Shown piece after piece: positions 1 to 11,120 of a stretch of DNA of 64,000 bases. The notes below the pieces were generated by a model. It saw only the letters and a program-made list of their open reading frames with translations. It was not told where the DNA came from and did no database searches. Within the stretch, counting starts at the first letter, position 1; each line of letters opens with the position of its first letter. A program made the position numbers and the translations under genes. The DNA comes from Macrocystis pyrifera (taxonomy: Eukaryota > Sar > Phaeophyceae > Laminariales > Laminariaceae), in NCBI GenBank assembly GCA_031763025.1, contig JASSKH010000024.1, positions 10,748,087-10,812,086 of the forward strand, read 5' to 3'.

Positions 1-1253
1 TTTACAAATACTCGGTACACAGCTACTCTGCGCTACTATCATACCGCTGTAGGCTGCCAGCTACACCCAGCAGCGGTAAAAAGCCCGAGGCCAAGATAAG
101 CGCATCTCATGGTACCAGGTGATGTAAAGAAAGAGCCGTTTTTCCAAACTAATAATATTAATAGTCTTTCCAATGAGAATTGATAATCGTTTTTTGTGTG
201 TTTTGAAGAGATGTATTTCTTTCAGTCAATAATTACCCGGTAGAGTAATTTGTGACCGCTGTTATCACACCAATAAAAAAAAATATATGAACAATGGCAT
301 TCTGGAGATACCGATTATCCAAGAAAATTGGAAAAAATGGTATTTATGGGGAGGCACCTGTCCCTTAAATACCCACCAAGTTATTTTCTTTCATCTGTTT
401 TACGAGCCTATACATCAAGGAGTTCAGTGGAATCGTTGTCTATTGCCAATTCCTCAAGAGTTTATTACTCTTTCCTTTTCCGTCGACACTAATATCTATC
501 GCTAGATCTTATTCATTAGATTTTGACAGCAAGCGAACACTCTCTTAAAAAAGAAAAAAATGAACTTTCGAATGATGAATTCTCATAAGAAAAGCAGTTC
601 TCAATTAGGAAAATAGGCTGCTACCATTCGTAGTTTGACGCGGGATTTTTGAGAGGCATACGAACAGCGAACCAAAGTCACCTGACACCAAAAATATGGC
701 TGTGAGGGTAACCACCGAAACCATCTCCCTCTTCTCCAACCTGCAAGAGGCAACACGGGTGGGTCGTCATTAAACCAAGCAATGATTCAATCATTCGATC
801 GGATGGCAAGCGAGCACAAAGCATTTCTAATGAATGTAAATTTTTAAATATTAATGCTCCGGTTCATGCAACCCTTCGTATCGTTGTATGATGGTTAAGG
901 TTAAGCTTAGGGCTCTCCTTAAAGGCTACCTTTACGATGTTGGCAACGCATGCTTGGCACAAAGGGAGACTACCAATCGCCCTCCAACCGTCATACACGA
1001 TAATTCTGTCGATACTACTGTATTGGCATTTGGTGATTTGCATGCACTCCTGATCCTACCCATAAGAAGCTGCAAATAGGCGACACAAAAAGCCACGAAA
1101 GGCTTCAATACCAATGGGCCACATATGTACGATAAACGACAAACTGGTACGTACCACGTTCATAAAAAGCACTGAAGCTGTAACAACTATTAATACTAAT
1201 AATATGAATATTTAAAAAAACCCTGACGAACACCGGCAGCACTCAGCACTCAC
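1..1253. other. AT-rich flank with no recognised gene
   Basis: I see no ORF with family resemblance here. The missing 3' exons of the GOST gene should lie in this interval on the minus strand if the gene is intact. The 932-1114 minus reading frame has no clear membrane-helix pattern. Confidence 0.4.
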
Positions 1254-3155
1254 TGCACTCGGGTGATGCCATAGCCGAGGCATATCATGAGGAGCATAAA
1301 CCGGCTCGTTGTTCTCCTTAGAACCTCCATGATCATTGCCAGGATAACAGTGCCCGGATAAGGGCAGCAGTACGGCTTTCCTGAGTGGATGCATGTGAAC
1401 AGGAAGGGGGGCATGGAATTATTGTCAGGAGGGAGCAGCAATATGGACTGCTGATATCCAACTGCTGTGCGTCCATTGAGCAGCACGGACATCGATATGT
1501 ACGACGACCGCGTCCCTCGCTTCGTAAAATTAACGAAGGTCATGAGTGATTGAATAGGTATATCGTGTGAAAGGCGCAAGTCAGCATTGCTTTGTCTGGG
1601 GCGGTTGCTCAGACATAATCGGCTGTCACACATTTACCCTTCTTATGAATAGAGCCTTCCAACGACTCAATCAGGGTAGGGTAGGGCAGCGCAAGGTAGG
1701 GTGGGATAGGGTCGGGTCGGGTAAGATAGGGCGATCGATGTCACAACGCCGGACACCCTGGATTGGGATGATTACTTTCGAAAAAGCGGTTCAACGTGAT
1801 ACATGCACTATTGTATAATGATCCTATACTGCAAGCCAAATGTTTCGTTCGTGGAACCTCTGTCCAAAGGTCACATGTCTCACCATCTCACCACATCTCT
1901 CACCTGTGCTATTCATGTAGCTGTACGCTGTCAGCCATGACAACGATTCCACCGTCCCCAGCACAACCACTCCGAATATCATTTTGTGCACTGGAAGAAG
2001 AGTTGCGCGGTGGCGCCACATGGCAGAGCTGAAGAGCACGCCTAATGCTATCGAAGCCAGGAAACGAAATAGCTCAAACGGGAGGCAGCCGAAGTCCATA
2101 CCCTGTACATCGTTCAATTATTCGAGGTACGGAGCAAGGAGCATCAGCATAAGGCATAGGATACCGCAGATCCCGATTCCGATTGCTATCGCCACATAAA
2201 AGGGGATTTCGCCGGCGGCCTGGCCTGCCGCTGGCTTGCGTGATGCTCAAAATGCTAGCTTTGTGCGTAACCCACACGAGGAGCCAAAATGCTCAAGATA
2301 ACCGCAAGGGCAAGAAGAGCATAGATAACTGACCGGAAGATACCCGTAGGGGTTGCGAAACGTCAGGTCTCCGTTTATTGTGAGCGCCAAGGTGCCCAAC
2401 TCGGCGGGGCACACTTGGATGAAGGCGTGCTGAAGTCCCGATTCTGAAACTTGACGACGTGCAGTAACTTTGGCCGTGTAGGTTTGATCTGTATCTTGCC
2501 CGTTTTCGGTTGCCGGGAAGGAACTTTTTTCAACCTGCAGTACAAGGAAAATACAAGGCAAATAGCATGATAAGCGAAGGACGGAGAGACCGCACGACAA
2601 CCGGACAACAAATGGAATGGTTCCGAAGGCGGATTACACGTTACCAGCACTTGATACCTGGTAGACGATACTTGATACAAGTTACACGTCACGTACACGC
2701 CACCTGGTAAAGAAAAAAAAGCAATACACTAGTGCAGAGTGTAGCAGTAGAGTAGTAGAGCAGTAGCAGCCTTCGCAAAGTTATAGTCTTAAGTATTACG
2801 GGGGTCCATAGTTAATAGGACCTATGGTATACATACAAACCTATATATTCACCTATTTTTACTAACAACATTTGGTCCTAGCTACTACGGTCCACCGTAA
2901 TAGCAAATTGATGTCTCTCACATCCAACAAGGAGCTGGGGTAATACGGTGATTCCGAACAAATGTTGAGGTTGTCCTCGACGCCCAAGTCTAGCACGTTA
3001 GACCGGTAGAAAATAATGTTGACGTCGATGCCTTCACTTGACTTGCGAAGGGGGCTGCGGGACAAAATTCAAGGCGTTCAGAGATAGACGAACAGACAGG
3101 CAGAACATAGACACACGAGGTACAGCAGTAGCAGGTAAGAGACGTGCAGCACCAT
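1254..3155 (-). CDS. GOST-family seven-transmembrane protein (GPR107/TMEM87-like), 3' part missing
   Basis: Six exons join in consistent phase on the minus strand: 3155-3094, 3054-2922, 2534-2334, 2219-2131, 2028-1904 and 1380-1254. The start at 3155 opens a signal-peptide-like run (MVLHVSYLLLLYLVCLCSA). The lumenal part ends in NGDLTFRNPYGYLP, which matches the NPxGYLPG segment before the first membrane helix of GOST proteins. Helix 1 follows (IPFYVAIAIGIGICGILC), then WRHRATLLPVHKMIFGVVVLG and the hallmark YMNSTG before an intron. The 1380-1254 exon carries VLRRTTSRFMLLMICLGYG, the family's 'SR...CLGYG' signature. Family members are membrane proteins of the Golgi and endosomes with roles in trafficking. 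The last exon ends at a GTGAGT donor, but I could not place the remaining helices below position 1250. The 2131 donor (GTACCT) is weak and intron 1 is only about 39 nt, so exons 1 and 2 are less certain than the core. Confidence 0.72.
2794..2902. mobile_element. TTACGG MITE, copy 1 (in a GOST intron)
   Basis: This is a 109-bp element that begins TATTACGGGGGTCCATAG and ends in the near reverse complement. The terminal inverted repeats are about 28 bp around a short AT-rich core. It lies in the intron between the 2922-3054 and 2334-2534 exons. It is one of five copies in the window. A TA target duplication is plausible, as in Tc1/mariner/pogo-type MITEs, but cannot be separated from the terminal TA. 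Confidence 0.75.
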
Positions 3156-3756
3156 CGGAACGAAGTGGCAAGTACGCCATGGCAGCTTACCACTTACAGT
3201 AGGATACGGATGTTGCACCCTGTGGCTGCTGTATACTGGTACGTTGTGTGTAGTCCTGCTTGCTGCAGTACAGCAGCTCGGTTTTAGTCGGGGTGCTTGG
3301 TGCTTCCTGCCGGCGGATAATTACAGTATGTACCCAGGGCCAGTGTGGAGGACTCAGGTCCGGCATGTGGGATCAGGGTGGCAAGCGGGAGCAGGGTGTA
3401 AAGGTGTAGCCATGGGTGTGTTGAGCAATGAATGGGGTAGTGTCGAATCGCTCTACTGAAGGAAGCGTAACATAATACAGACTTGAGTGTCACGACGAAA
3501 TATGTGTAGTGTTTGTTGACCAATGGATGCTTACATAGTGTCGAGTATACAGCAGCAGTGCAGCTGTTACTTTAGCTGTTACTTGGGGGCATAGCAACCC
3601 TCATGCATGAAGCTGTCGTTGTTATCATTCCGCGTATCATTCTACGTGCAATATCGATTTGAAAAAAAGAACCACTCGCTAATAACACATACATTCCTTA
3701 TTATGAAATGCTGGTATCAATAGTCCGTCTGTCAACATGTTCTCGCGATCCAGACC

Positions 3757-4290
3757 GTTTCAGCCCCGCCTTGCCTCATGGCTCAAGACTAGAGAGGCTG
3801 GATATTATAGCCAGTGACAATGGGCCGCGCCGAGTCGTGACCGTCGCGTACTGAGCATTGCCGACAACCCCGAGGCGGTCTCGGAGCCATAAAGCTACTG
3901 CTGTTGTAGCATTGCTGCTGGCTTTGCGCGACCCCTCCCCCCGCATTCTATCAGCCGATCCCAATTCGACCCATTGCCCAAATCCGTGCCAGAGGCTGCT
4001 GGCTTTTTCCAGAAGGTTGGTACGGAACGGGATTATTCCACCTACAGAGCCGGCATGAGCCAGCGCAACCCGGGCAGGATAGGGTCTCATCCCCAGATCA
4101 GAATCCCTTCCATATAACTACAACTCCAACAAATCGGAGACGAAAGCGGCGACCCGCCGGGTTGGTACCGCCTCGCACCATGTGGAAATCCCAACCCGAC
4201 TGGTTGATTGACGATTGGATGGGGTTCATGGAGCTAGCGCCACCCGGGCAAGGATGGGGTCTCATCCCCGGATGGGACAGTGTTTAATGT
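3757..4290. repeat. GC-rich dispersed repeat, copy A
   Basis: Segments such as CAGCCCCGCCTTGCC, CCGCGCCGAG and the unit with CTCCAACAA, GGAGACGAAAGCGGCGAC and GTGGAAATCCC recur at 38523-39490 and 42360-42660. Within this copy part of the unit repeats (CACCCGGGCAAGGATGG). No coding function is visible. Confidence 0.6.
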
Positions 4291-4309
4291 GATGAATAGA
4301 GTGTTGTGC

Positions 4310-4702
4310 AGAATCTGTGCATTATTGATGTAGTCGGCCGGGTTGTGTTGGCTTCGTGTCTATTCTGGTCTGCGCGTTGGCTTGAGCATTACAGGAGTAT
4401 TTTGAGGTGCTTCAAGGAGTTCTAACGAGTTGGGCGTCGGCTAGCCGTGTTTTGTGGTTTTGTGGTGCAACCGCGATCTTCAACCGCGTGAACTATCGTC
4501 TCAGTACAAAACACTCTTAAACTCGTCCGGTGTGGGTTGGTGCGCTACTCTGCCTTACCATCCACATCATCTTGATAAAAAAACGCTCTTGAAACGGTTT
4601 ATGTGGCTTGGTTGGTGTGTTTCGCGTCTCCACTGTCAAGGTTGGATTCGCTTCGATGATGCGGGTGGCATCAGCCACAGAGCCCTGTATACAAATGTAT
4701 AG
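4310..4702 (+). repeat. Dispersed 400-bp repeat, copy 1 (no SINE)
   Basis: This region is homologous to 20635-21522 through shared blocks: GCCGGGT...GGCTTCGTGTCTA, GAGGTGCTTCAAGGAGTTCTAA, CGATCTTCAA...GAACTATCGTCTCA, GGGTTGGTGCG and TTCGCTTCGATGATGCGGG. It is useful because it shows the uninterrupted site (GAGCATTACAG near 4385) where a SINE has inserted in the other copy. Confidence 0.7.
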
Positions 4703-5866
4703 TTGTGTTTGTGATTTTTCGGGGTTTTTTTTTCCAACTTTCTCTTCGTACGAGAACTTTTCGCCAAAACGCTAAGAACGCCTTCAAGGAAGCCCGCCCG
4801 GACACATTGGTCGAGGTATTCAAGAGCGATCCATGCTGTGTGAAGCGCGTGGCGGGCACTCAAAGTTAATTTTCAGCGAGAGTGGATAGGACGATTTCCC
4901 TGGTTTCAGTACGAGCGGCCTTACTTTGTACCAGTACGTACGACCAGTAAAATGTTGTCTGTTTTGTGTTCCATCATGAGCACACAGCCTAGACATATAC
5001 CAGGTAGACAACAGACAAATGCACAGAGCATAACGTTACAACGCTGCCGCCCAAAGGCACCTGCAGGCAACGCCGCGCGTGTGACACCCATCTGCGCGGC
5101 ACTGCTGTGGCTGGTTGTGTTTATCGGAGCCTGCGGTCCGTAACCTACCATGTACCTCTCTTTGCAGCTACTGTGTGACAGACCCACGGATACTCTGGAC
5201 GGAAACGTAAGGACTGTTTGGATTGAATATGAGTATCTAAACTGTCCAAATATTTCCGACGTTTTGTGTGTCTTGCCCTAAGCACACGCCAGAAATCTAG
5301 GCATCAGACAGCATTCAAAGAGCACAAACAATGTTCAATCCCGCCTTGTAGCACAAGCAGCAGCAGGCCACACCACGCGCATGTCGCAGGTCCGCCGTGA
5401 ACTGCCGTGGCTATTTACTTCATCAGAGGCTGCGGTCCGTCATCGGTCATGACCACCTCTCCCGTGTGCTGCTGTGCATGTGTGTGCGGTGTGTCGCGAG
5501 TTTTGCGTGTGCCGCGAAAAAACATAATAATGATGTTTCGAAATATGGTCAATTGTCACCATGCCCGATTTTGGACTTGAAGGCGCGAGTTCGATCCTCG
5601 CAGAGACCTTGTCTTTTTGATCTTCTTGTTTTCCCACTTTTTCTTGTATTATCATGTACGTAATTCAGACATCACGCAGACAACAGGTACTGTAGCCCAA
5701 CTGAGCAGAGCAGGGTGCGTGCTACAGCCAGCTGGCTACAACGCTATACACACCTGGCGCCCGCCAGCAAAGCAGGAAGCAACATCACGTGTGTGCGGTA
5801 GTTTGTCCATGCTCTATTGCTGTGGCTTCCTATTATTAATAATACTCGTGGCTGTTTTTTGGGAAA
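4703..5866. other. Intergenic, repeat fragments
   Basis: This stretch holds a fragment shared with 19060 and 28255 (TCTTCGTACGAG...GCCAAAA) and a partial direct duplication, in which the end of 5080-5145 (GGAGCCTGCGGTCCGT) is echoed at 5400-5440. A tRNA T-arm-like hairpin lies near 5585-5605 (GCGAGTTCGATCCTCGC followed by T-runs). I find no gene. Confidence 0.4.
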
Positions 5867-6374
5867 AGGTCAACAGGGGGGTATACCCCCAGTATTTTTA
5901 GCCAAAAGGGCGCATAGGCAAAACACGCCCGCGGGAGGCGTTCCCACGTGCCCTAAGCGGCTCCGAATTCATGTCTGACGCGTTGGCAAGGTGCACGCAG
6001 CCCATACCGACCACGCCCGCCTACTTTTTTTTTTTCGGGCATGTTGTCGGGGCTAACGGCACCGCCGCGCAGGAGGGGTCAAAATAATTCCCTCTTTTGA
6101 CCAAATGTTGCGGGGGTATTTCCCCCGCAACTCTACTATATTCATGTAGTACCCCCGCGTGATCATCGTCTTACCCCCCTTTGACCGAGTCACTACCCCG
6201 CGGTGACCACTCATCACAGCCCCAGAAACAGGTATGAACACTTGTACACGTCACCCTATACAGCAGCCCGAACGCCGAAGGGCGAAACATCCAGCAGTTG
6301 CTATTAATAGTAGTCTCCATCAAAATTTGCGGGAAAACACACGGGGCAACAAATGACACGCAAAATCAAATCTT
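5867..6374 (+). repeat. Left arm of long inverted repeat
   Basis: This segment is the reverse complement, with moderate divergence, of 13427-14080. Shared blocks include GGTCAACAGGGGGGTAT at the outer end, AGCCAAAAGGG, the poly-T before CGGGCATGTTGTCGG, CCGCGCAGGAGGGGT, the GGGGGTATTTCCCCCGCAAC stretch, CCAGAAACAGGTATGAACA and the inner end AACAAATGACACGCAAAATC. The left arm lacks about 150 bp present near the right outer end. It may be one terminus of a large TIR element or half of an inverted duplication. Confidence 0.75.
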
Positions 6375-7600
6375 TATATTACACATAAACATAGAAATAT
6401 TTCCAACGTACCAAATCAAATCGGAAGACTAAAAAAAGGTGGTCGGTAGATGGGTCGGTCGTGTGTACCAGGTCTGTCATGAGATACCGACAGCGCTCAG
6501 CGCTATATGAGTAATAACGAAAATACACACAAGAGGAGACTTCTGACAAGATGGCGATGCTCTTCGTACGAGAGTACCGGCGCCGCCGCTTGCTGTCTTT
6601 ATTAGTTTGGTTTGGTCTGCCTTGTTTGCGGCCTCCGTTGTTGCTTTTGTTTGTTTTTGGTCCGTCTGTTTTCTCCTTGCTTTCCCTCGTGTGTTGGAGC
6701 TGTTGTCGTTTCTCTTCATGCCCATGTAACATGTGTTCGGGGGAAGAAGGAAAGGACGATGTTCCTGTCCGTGTTTGTGGTTGTCGTTGCTCTTCCTTTC
6801 TCGCTTTTGTATTGTGTGTTCGAACGTTTTTTTTTCATTGTTTTCGGGCCAAAAGTACTTGTAAGCTGACTACGTACGTGTTGTAAAGTCCGTGGTGGTT
6901 ATTTATGGGGAACAGTAAAACGAAGGTACTGTAGCAAATCACAGGTAATGGAATGGCAACAAAGGTAACACGAAAGTAACTAAACTTGGCCGTGAGTCGT
7001 AACAACAACGGCTGGTTTTGGTTTTGGCGGTTACGAACAATAATCCTCTTAGCTTTCCCCGCGGCGGCAACGCCTTCGTTCTCCTTGCTTGGAAGTCCGA
7101 TCAAAGCAAGGTTCGGTTGTACATTATGCGGAAGCAAGCGGCATAGTCGTGGCTTTGTAGCACAGCATAACGTCAAGAATAACGACGATACCTGCACTCG
7201 TACTGATGACCATTCAAAGTTAATGGTCTTAGATGTTTGGACGGCTTACAGTACTATAAATCAAAAGTATAGTAATGATTCCGAAAAAAGCCTACCTAGT
7301 GAACGATCAATAGGCTCTCGATTCTATCTCCTCCATCATGCATACCTGGTATACATTTACGAGGTAAAAGCTCACCGTCCCTTTCGATAGCATGTAGTAT
7401 GCACGTATGATATATATATGCACATATCGTGGATACGTTGCAAATATTTGTATGTTTAAATGTAATACAAGGGCTCCGCGTGGGTGCCTCCGGATAGGGA
7501 AATATACCTCAGTGCCAATTCGTGATTACTTTCAAGCAAGTTAGTTAACAAGTTAACATAAATACGCCATTCGAGCTTATTACGAACAGGATCAGGTCAA
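6375..7600. other. Interior of inverted-repeat region, no recognised gene
   Basis: This stretch contains a long frame at about 6990-7390 that lacks an ATG start and resembles no family I know, and a Cys/Phe-rich frame at 6551-6886 in biased sequence. I do not support a gene. Confidence 0.35.
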
Positions 7601-7679
7601 TGCCAAGTGGTGGAGGAAAAAGGCAAAGCCGAGTTTTAGTTCTCAGTTTTTGTATTTGTCACTCGCATTATAATCCAAC

Positions 7680-8260
7680 GTTTAGGGCAATTTTTTGCGA
7701 CGTTATTTCTGTCTTTTTCAGCGATCTCAGAAACCCAAAAATCAGACCCGACTATTACGGGCCAGGAAATCATCGATACTTTCGATCTCAGTTCCTGGAG
7801 GGGGCAGAAATCAGCTCAGTTCTGAGAGGCTTCCCACATTTACATTTCTCAGAACGTAGATTACCTCGATATTGTGTATATTATAGTACTGCATGCTGCC
7901 CTTTACTTCCCCAGCTGCCAAGTACCCAATACCCACGCCGACTTATAACACCTATCTACGGCGAGCTGTGCCTACTGCCAACGGCGCTTGTGCAGGAGAG
8001 ATGGCCTCTCCCTCACATGAAAGCGACAGCAGCAGCAGCACAACAGCAAAAACAGCAGCAGCAGAGTAGTAGTAGCTGGCATCGCTGGTGCTGCGGTTGG
8101 TTGCTGCTGACAGCCGCAGTCAGCAGCACCAGCAGCAAGCAGCATAATAGCAGCGGCAGTAGCAGCATCGCAGTGGACAACAACTTACAGTATTCGCCCA
8201 AATTACTGGGAGTACAGGACGCCTATTGTACGCGCAATATCGCACCATGAAATACTCAAT
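7680..8260. repeat. Diverged relative of the 8601-9472 element
   Basis: The blocks GACGTTATTTCTG, TTTTTCAGCGATCTC, CTCAGTTCCTGGAGGGGGCA and GAGATGGCCTCTCC followed by a CAG-rich stretch recur in the same order at 8615-9000. This copy lacks the inverted termini. The CAG/CAA tracts give spurious polyglutamine frames. Confidence 0.6.
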
Positions 8261-8600
8261 CATGAGTACAGGCAGTAATCGCAGTAAACAACCCGAGATG
8301 CTGCGAGTATGAGCACAGCAGTATATCGAACACCTGATATCTGATACCTGATGTCGATCGGCAATACAGAACAAACGCAAAGTACTGCTAACATGGGCAG
8401 TACTCTCAGTGTGAACCCCGAAACGCTTAGGTTGGATATACGCGAAGCACACGCAGCGGTATCCACAGCAGCACAGAACCCCGACATACTGCGCGTACTC
8501 GCAGTGGGAGCAAGCAGTCTCGAACCCTCGATTATCTCCAGTAGTGCTCGCCGAAACAACTTGATGCGTTTTTCACCAGTAAATGGTAAGACCAACTATT

Positions 8601-8980
8601 AGACCAACTATTATGGGAAATTTTTGAGACGTTATTTCTGGATTTTTCAGCGATCTCCGACGCTCAGAAATAAGAACCATCTATTATGGGTCAGAAAAAC
8701 ATCGATATTTTTGGTCTCAGTTCCTGGAGGGGGCAGAAATCAGCAAATCCTCTCAGAACTGAGCCCAGTTCTGAGCGGTGTCGCGTACCTCTAGGAACTG
8801 AGAAATTTGGATTTTGGGTGCTCTGCCTTCTGCTGCCCACCTGTCCACCACAGCAGTACATACACCTTCCACTCACACCAACGGCTAGCTGTACGTACGG
8901 CCTACGGTGCTCGTGTGGGAGATGGCCTCTCCATCACCTAGAAGCGATAGCAGCGGCAGCGTCAGCAGCAGTTACTAGCT

Positions 8981-9046
<66 letters not shown>

Positions 9047-9472
9047 GCAGCAGCAGCAGGAGGAGCAACAGCAGCGATGCCGATTCGACATGGCCGGCGA
9101 TGATCCTCTAGTACTATTAATATGAAACCACGCTCGCGGCAGCCGCTGCAATCGCGGACCTCGATGACGACGAGGAGGACGACTTGCCCGCTATGAAACG
9201 TTCGCGACGAGCGAAGCCGCGCCGAGACAACCGAGAAACAACTTGGATGAAAAAGTCGCGGGCCACAGCCATGTAAAAAAAGAACAGCTCTCGGACGCCT
9301 CGTCACGAAACCAACCAATCAATACTACCTGGTACTGTATATAAAACCAGTTTTGACGATCAGAAGCCATAATAGATGGTTCTCATTTTTCATCCACATA
9401 TTTTTGGAGCCTCAGAACTAGAAAAATAATTCCAGAAATAACGTCTCAAAAAATTCCCATAATAGTTGGTCT
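8601..9472. mobile_element. TIR DNA element carrying a CAG microsatellite
   Basis: The left end (AGACCAACTATTATGGGAAA, continuing TTTTTGAGACGTTATTTCTGG) is repeated in inverted orientation at about 9366-9472 (CCCATAATAGTTGGTCT). A second inverted block, AGAACCATCTATTATGG, lies about 80 bp inside each end, so the inverted termini are about 100 bp long. No transposase frame is present, so the element is non-autonomous. The first 12 bases of the left end are also repeated just outside it at 8588, so the exact boundary is uncertain. Confidence 0.7.
8981..9063 (+). repeat. (CAG)n microsatellite
   Basis: This is a nearly perfect run of about 22 CAG triplets, followed by a few interrupted ones. It lies inside the TIR element. 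On the minus strand it reads as CTG and produces a spurious polyleucine frame. Confidence 0.95.
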
Positions 9473-9863
9473 AAGGCGAATATTGTATCTTAAACCTGGT
9501 ACGAAGGATCGTAACTTCAAAGCGAGACCGTATCTCCAATTTCTTTAGTAGATACTTGGGATCTGGATATGATTTTTTTTCAAAGTGAAAAACGGCTGCT
9601 GTGAGTACGACCGATTGAGTGGTTAAAACTCACCAACGTTGGAAGCTGCGTGATACGTCAGGCACGCTCATCGGGCGCGCTTGTTATGGATATTTGGTTT
9701 TGCTTTGTTTATATTCGAAGTAGAAAGCCTTTGAACTACTGTACTGCTGCTGCTGTATGATAGTACTCGTATCTCAATGCGGCTCCAGAGATCACACCTT
9801 GTAGCAATATAGACAGTCCGAGCATGTACGACCACGTGTATGATATCCTCCGATGCATTTATT

Positions 9864-10535
9864 CGGTACGGGACTGTCAACGTGTACCAAAAAAACATGC
9901 TCAGAACAAAATTAACCAGGGACACGTTCAGATCCTGGACACACGACTGTCCACGTGTACCAATAAAAAATCTTCCAACAGATCGACCCTTGGATCTTTT
10001 ACATTGTCATCACTTTTACTTTCCAGCCTAACTCGTAGGAGGTTTTACCCTCAGCGATCTTCTGGACAAGCCGTGGTCACAGATCTTTTGGACAAGCCGT
10101 GGTCACAGGTAGGTGTCGTCCCTTCTCCCCCCCGGTACGTGCCTTTATTTTTTGTCGCGCATAGGGTTCATCATTCCCACTGCTCGTCGATTTTCATCCA
10201 ATGTTGCCAACTCACGCTCTCGCGCTTTCCGCTAATCATTTTTCAATGCAAGAAAAAGTAAGTCCCTACGAGCATGCACTCGGTGAGACTTGAACCCACG
10301 TAATTGATCTTGATAGACACGCGGACCACCTACCAAGCCACCAGGACGCCGGCATTTCTCGAATACGAATATGGGACTGTCAACGCGTACTAAAAAAACA
10401 TCCTCCGAACAAATTAACTCTTGAATCGTTCAGATCCTGCATGCACGACTGTGCACGCGTGCCAATAAAAACTCTTGCGACCAAATAGACTCTTGGACCT
10501 TTTAGATCTCAAATATAGATCTCAAATACGAGTAC
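9864..10535 (+). repeat. Tandem 150-bp repeat split by a SINE
   Basis: The unit runs GGGACTGTCAACG(T/C)GTAC, CGTTCAGATCCTG, CACGACTGT(C/G)CACG(T/C)GT and CTTGGA(T/C)CTTTT. It occurs once at 9864-10000 and again at 10370-10510, with the start of a third copy at 10535. The minus-strand SINE at 10004-10353 sits between the two units. Confidence 0.7.
10004..10353 (-). mobile_element. tRNA-derived SINE, copy a
   Basis: Read on the minus strand, it begins GCCGGCGTCC and has a tRNA-like head: box A TGGCTTGGTAGGTGG and box B GGTTCAAGTCTC. A shared body follows (GCATGCTCGTAGGGAC, GAAAGCGCGAGAGCGTGAG, CCCTATGCGCGACAAA, GGACGACACC). Uniquely, this copy repeats the GACAAGCCGTGGTCACAG block (about 10051-10107). 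The A-tail is short or eroded. Confidence 0.85.
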
Positions 10536-10579
10536 GGGACTGTCAACGCGTACCAATGAAAGTCTGGCGGCCCGCAAAG

Positions 10580-10908
10580 CAAGGAGCGGTAGCATCAGCA
10601 AGGCTGAGAGATCGAACGTCGGCGAGAAAAAAGCTAAGATCGAGTCTGTCACAATAAGCTCTTCGCGGAGCAACAACAACGAATAGAACCTCCGTGTCTC
10701 CTCGCCCCAGCAAAGATTCTTCGAGTTCGGGGTAAGCGGTAGCACCAGCAAGGCCGAGAGATCGAACTCCACGAAAAAATAAAGCTAAGATCGAGTCTGT
10801 CACAATAACAAGCTCTTCGCGGAGCAACAACAGCAAAACAACCAAGATCAAAGAAAATAGAACCTCCGTGTCTCCTCGCCCCAGCAAAGACCCTTCGAGT
10901 TCGGGGTC
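10580..10908 (+). repeat. Two-copy tandem repeat (about 160 bp unit)
   Basis: Two adjacent units share CGGTAGCA(T/C)CAGCAAGG, GAGAGATCGAAC, AAGCTAAGATCGAGTCTGTC, AGCTCTTCGCGGAGCAACAA and CCTCCGTGTCTCCTCGCCCC. The second unit has insertions. Open frames on both strands follow the repeat and I do not treat them as genes. Confidence 0.8.
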
Positions 10909-11120
10909 GCTGCGCTCGTCGGTGGCGCGAGACTCCGAGATGGCGCGCACGGGAGGACACCCATCCGAGCCCGGCGAGCGCGACCCTCGAGGAAAGCGGT
11001 CAAAAAAGCAAGAGCGAAGCCAGGAAAGCGAAGACGTCTGGAATCCAGCCTAAATTCAGCACGAAATGTTCGGAATCGGAAGCGAATGCTTCGCCCTCAG
11101 TCGTCACGAAGGATTGTATA

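Noticed and set aside
5555-5610. Possible tRNA gene (T-arm GCGAGTTCGATCCTCGC with a T-run after)
   Set aside because: No matching acceptor stem or D-arm could be drawn; it is at best a tRNA-related relic.
6986-7390. A 134-residue plus-strand frame
   Set aside because: There is no ATG in frame near the start, no splice acceptor before it, and no family resemblance.
8962-9318. Minus frame with polyleucine run
   Set aside because: It is a translation of the CTG microsatellite.
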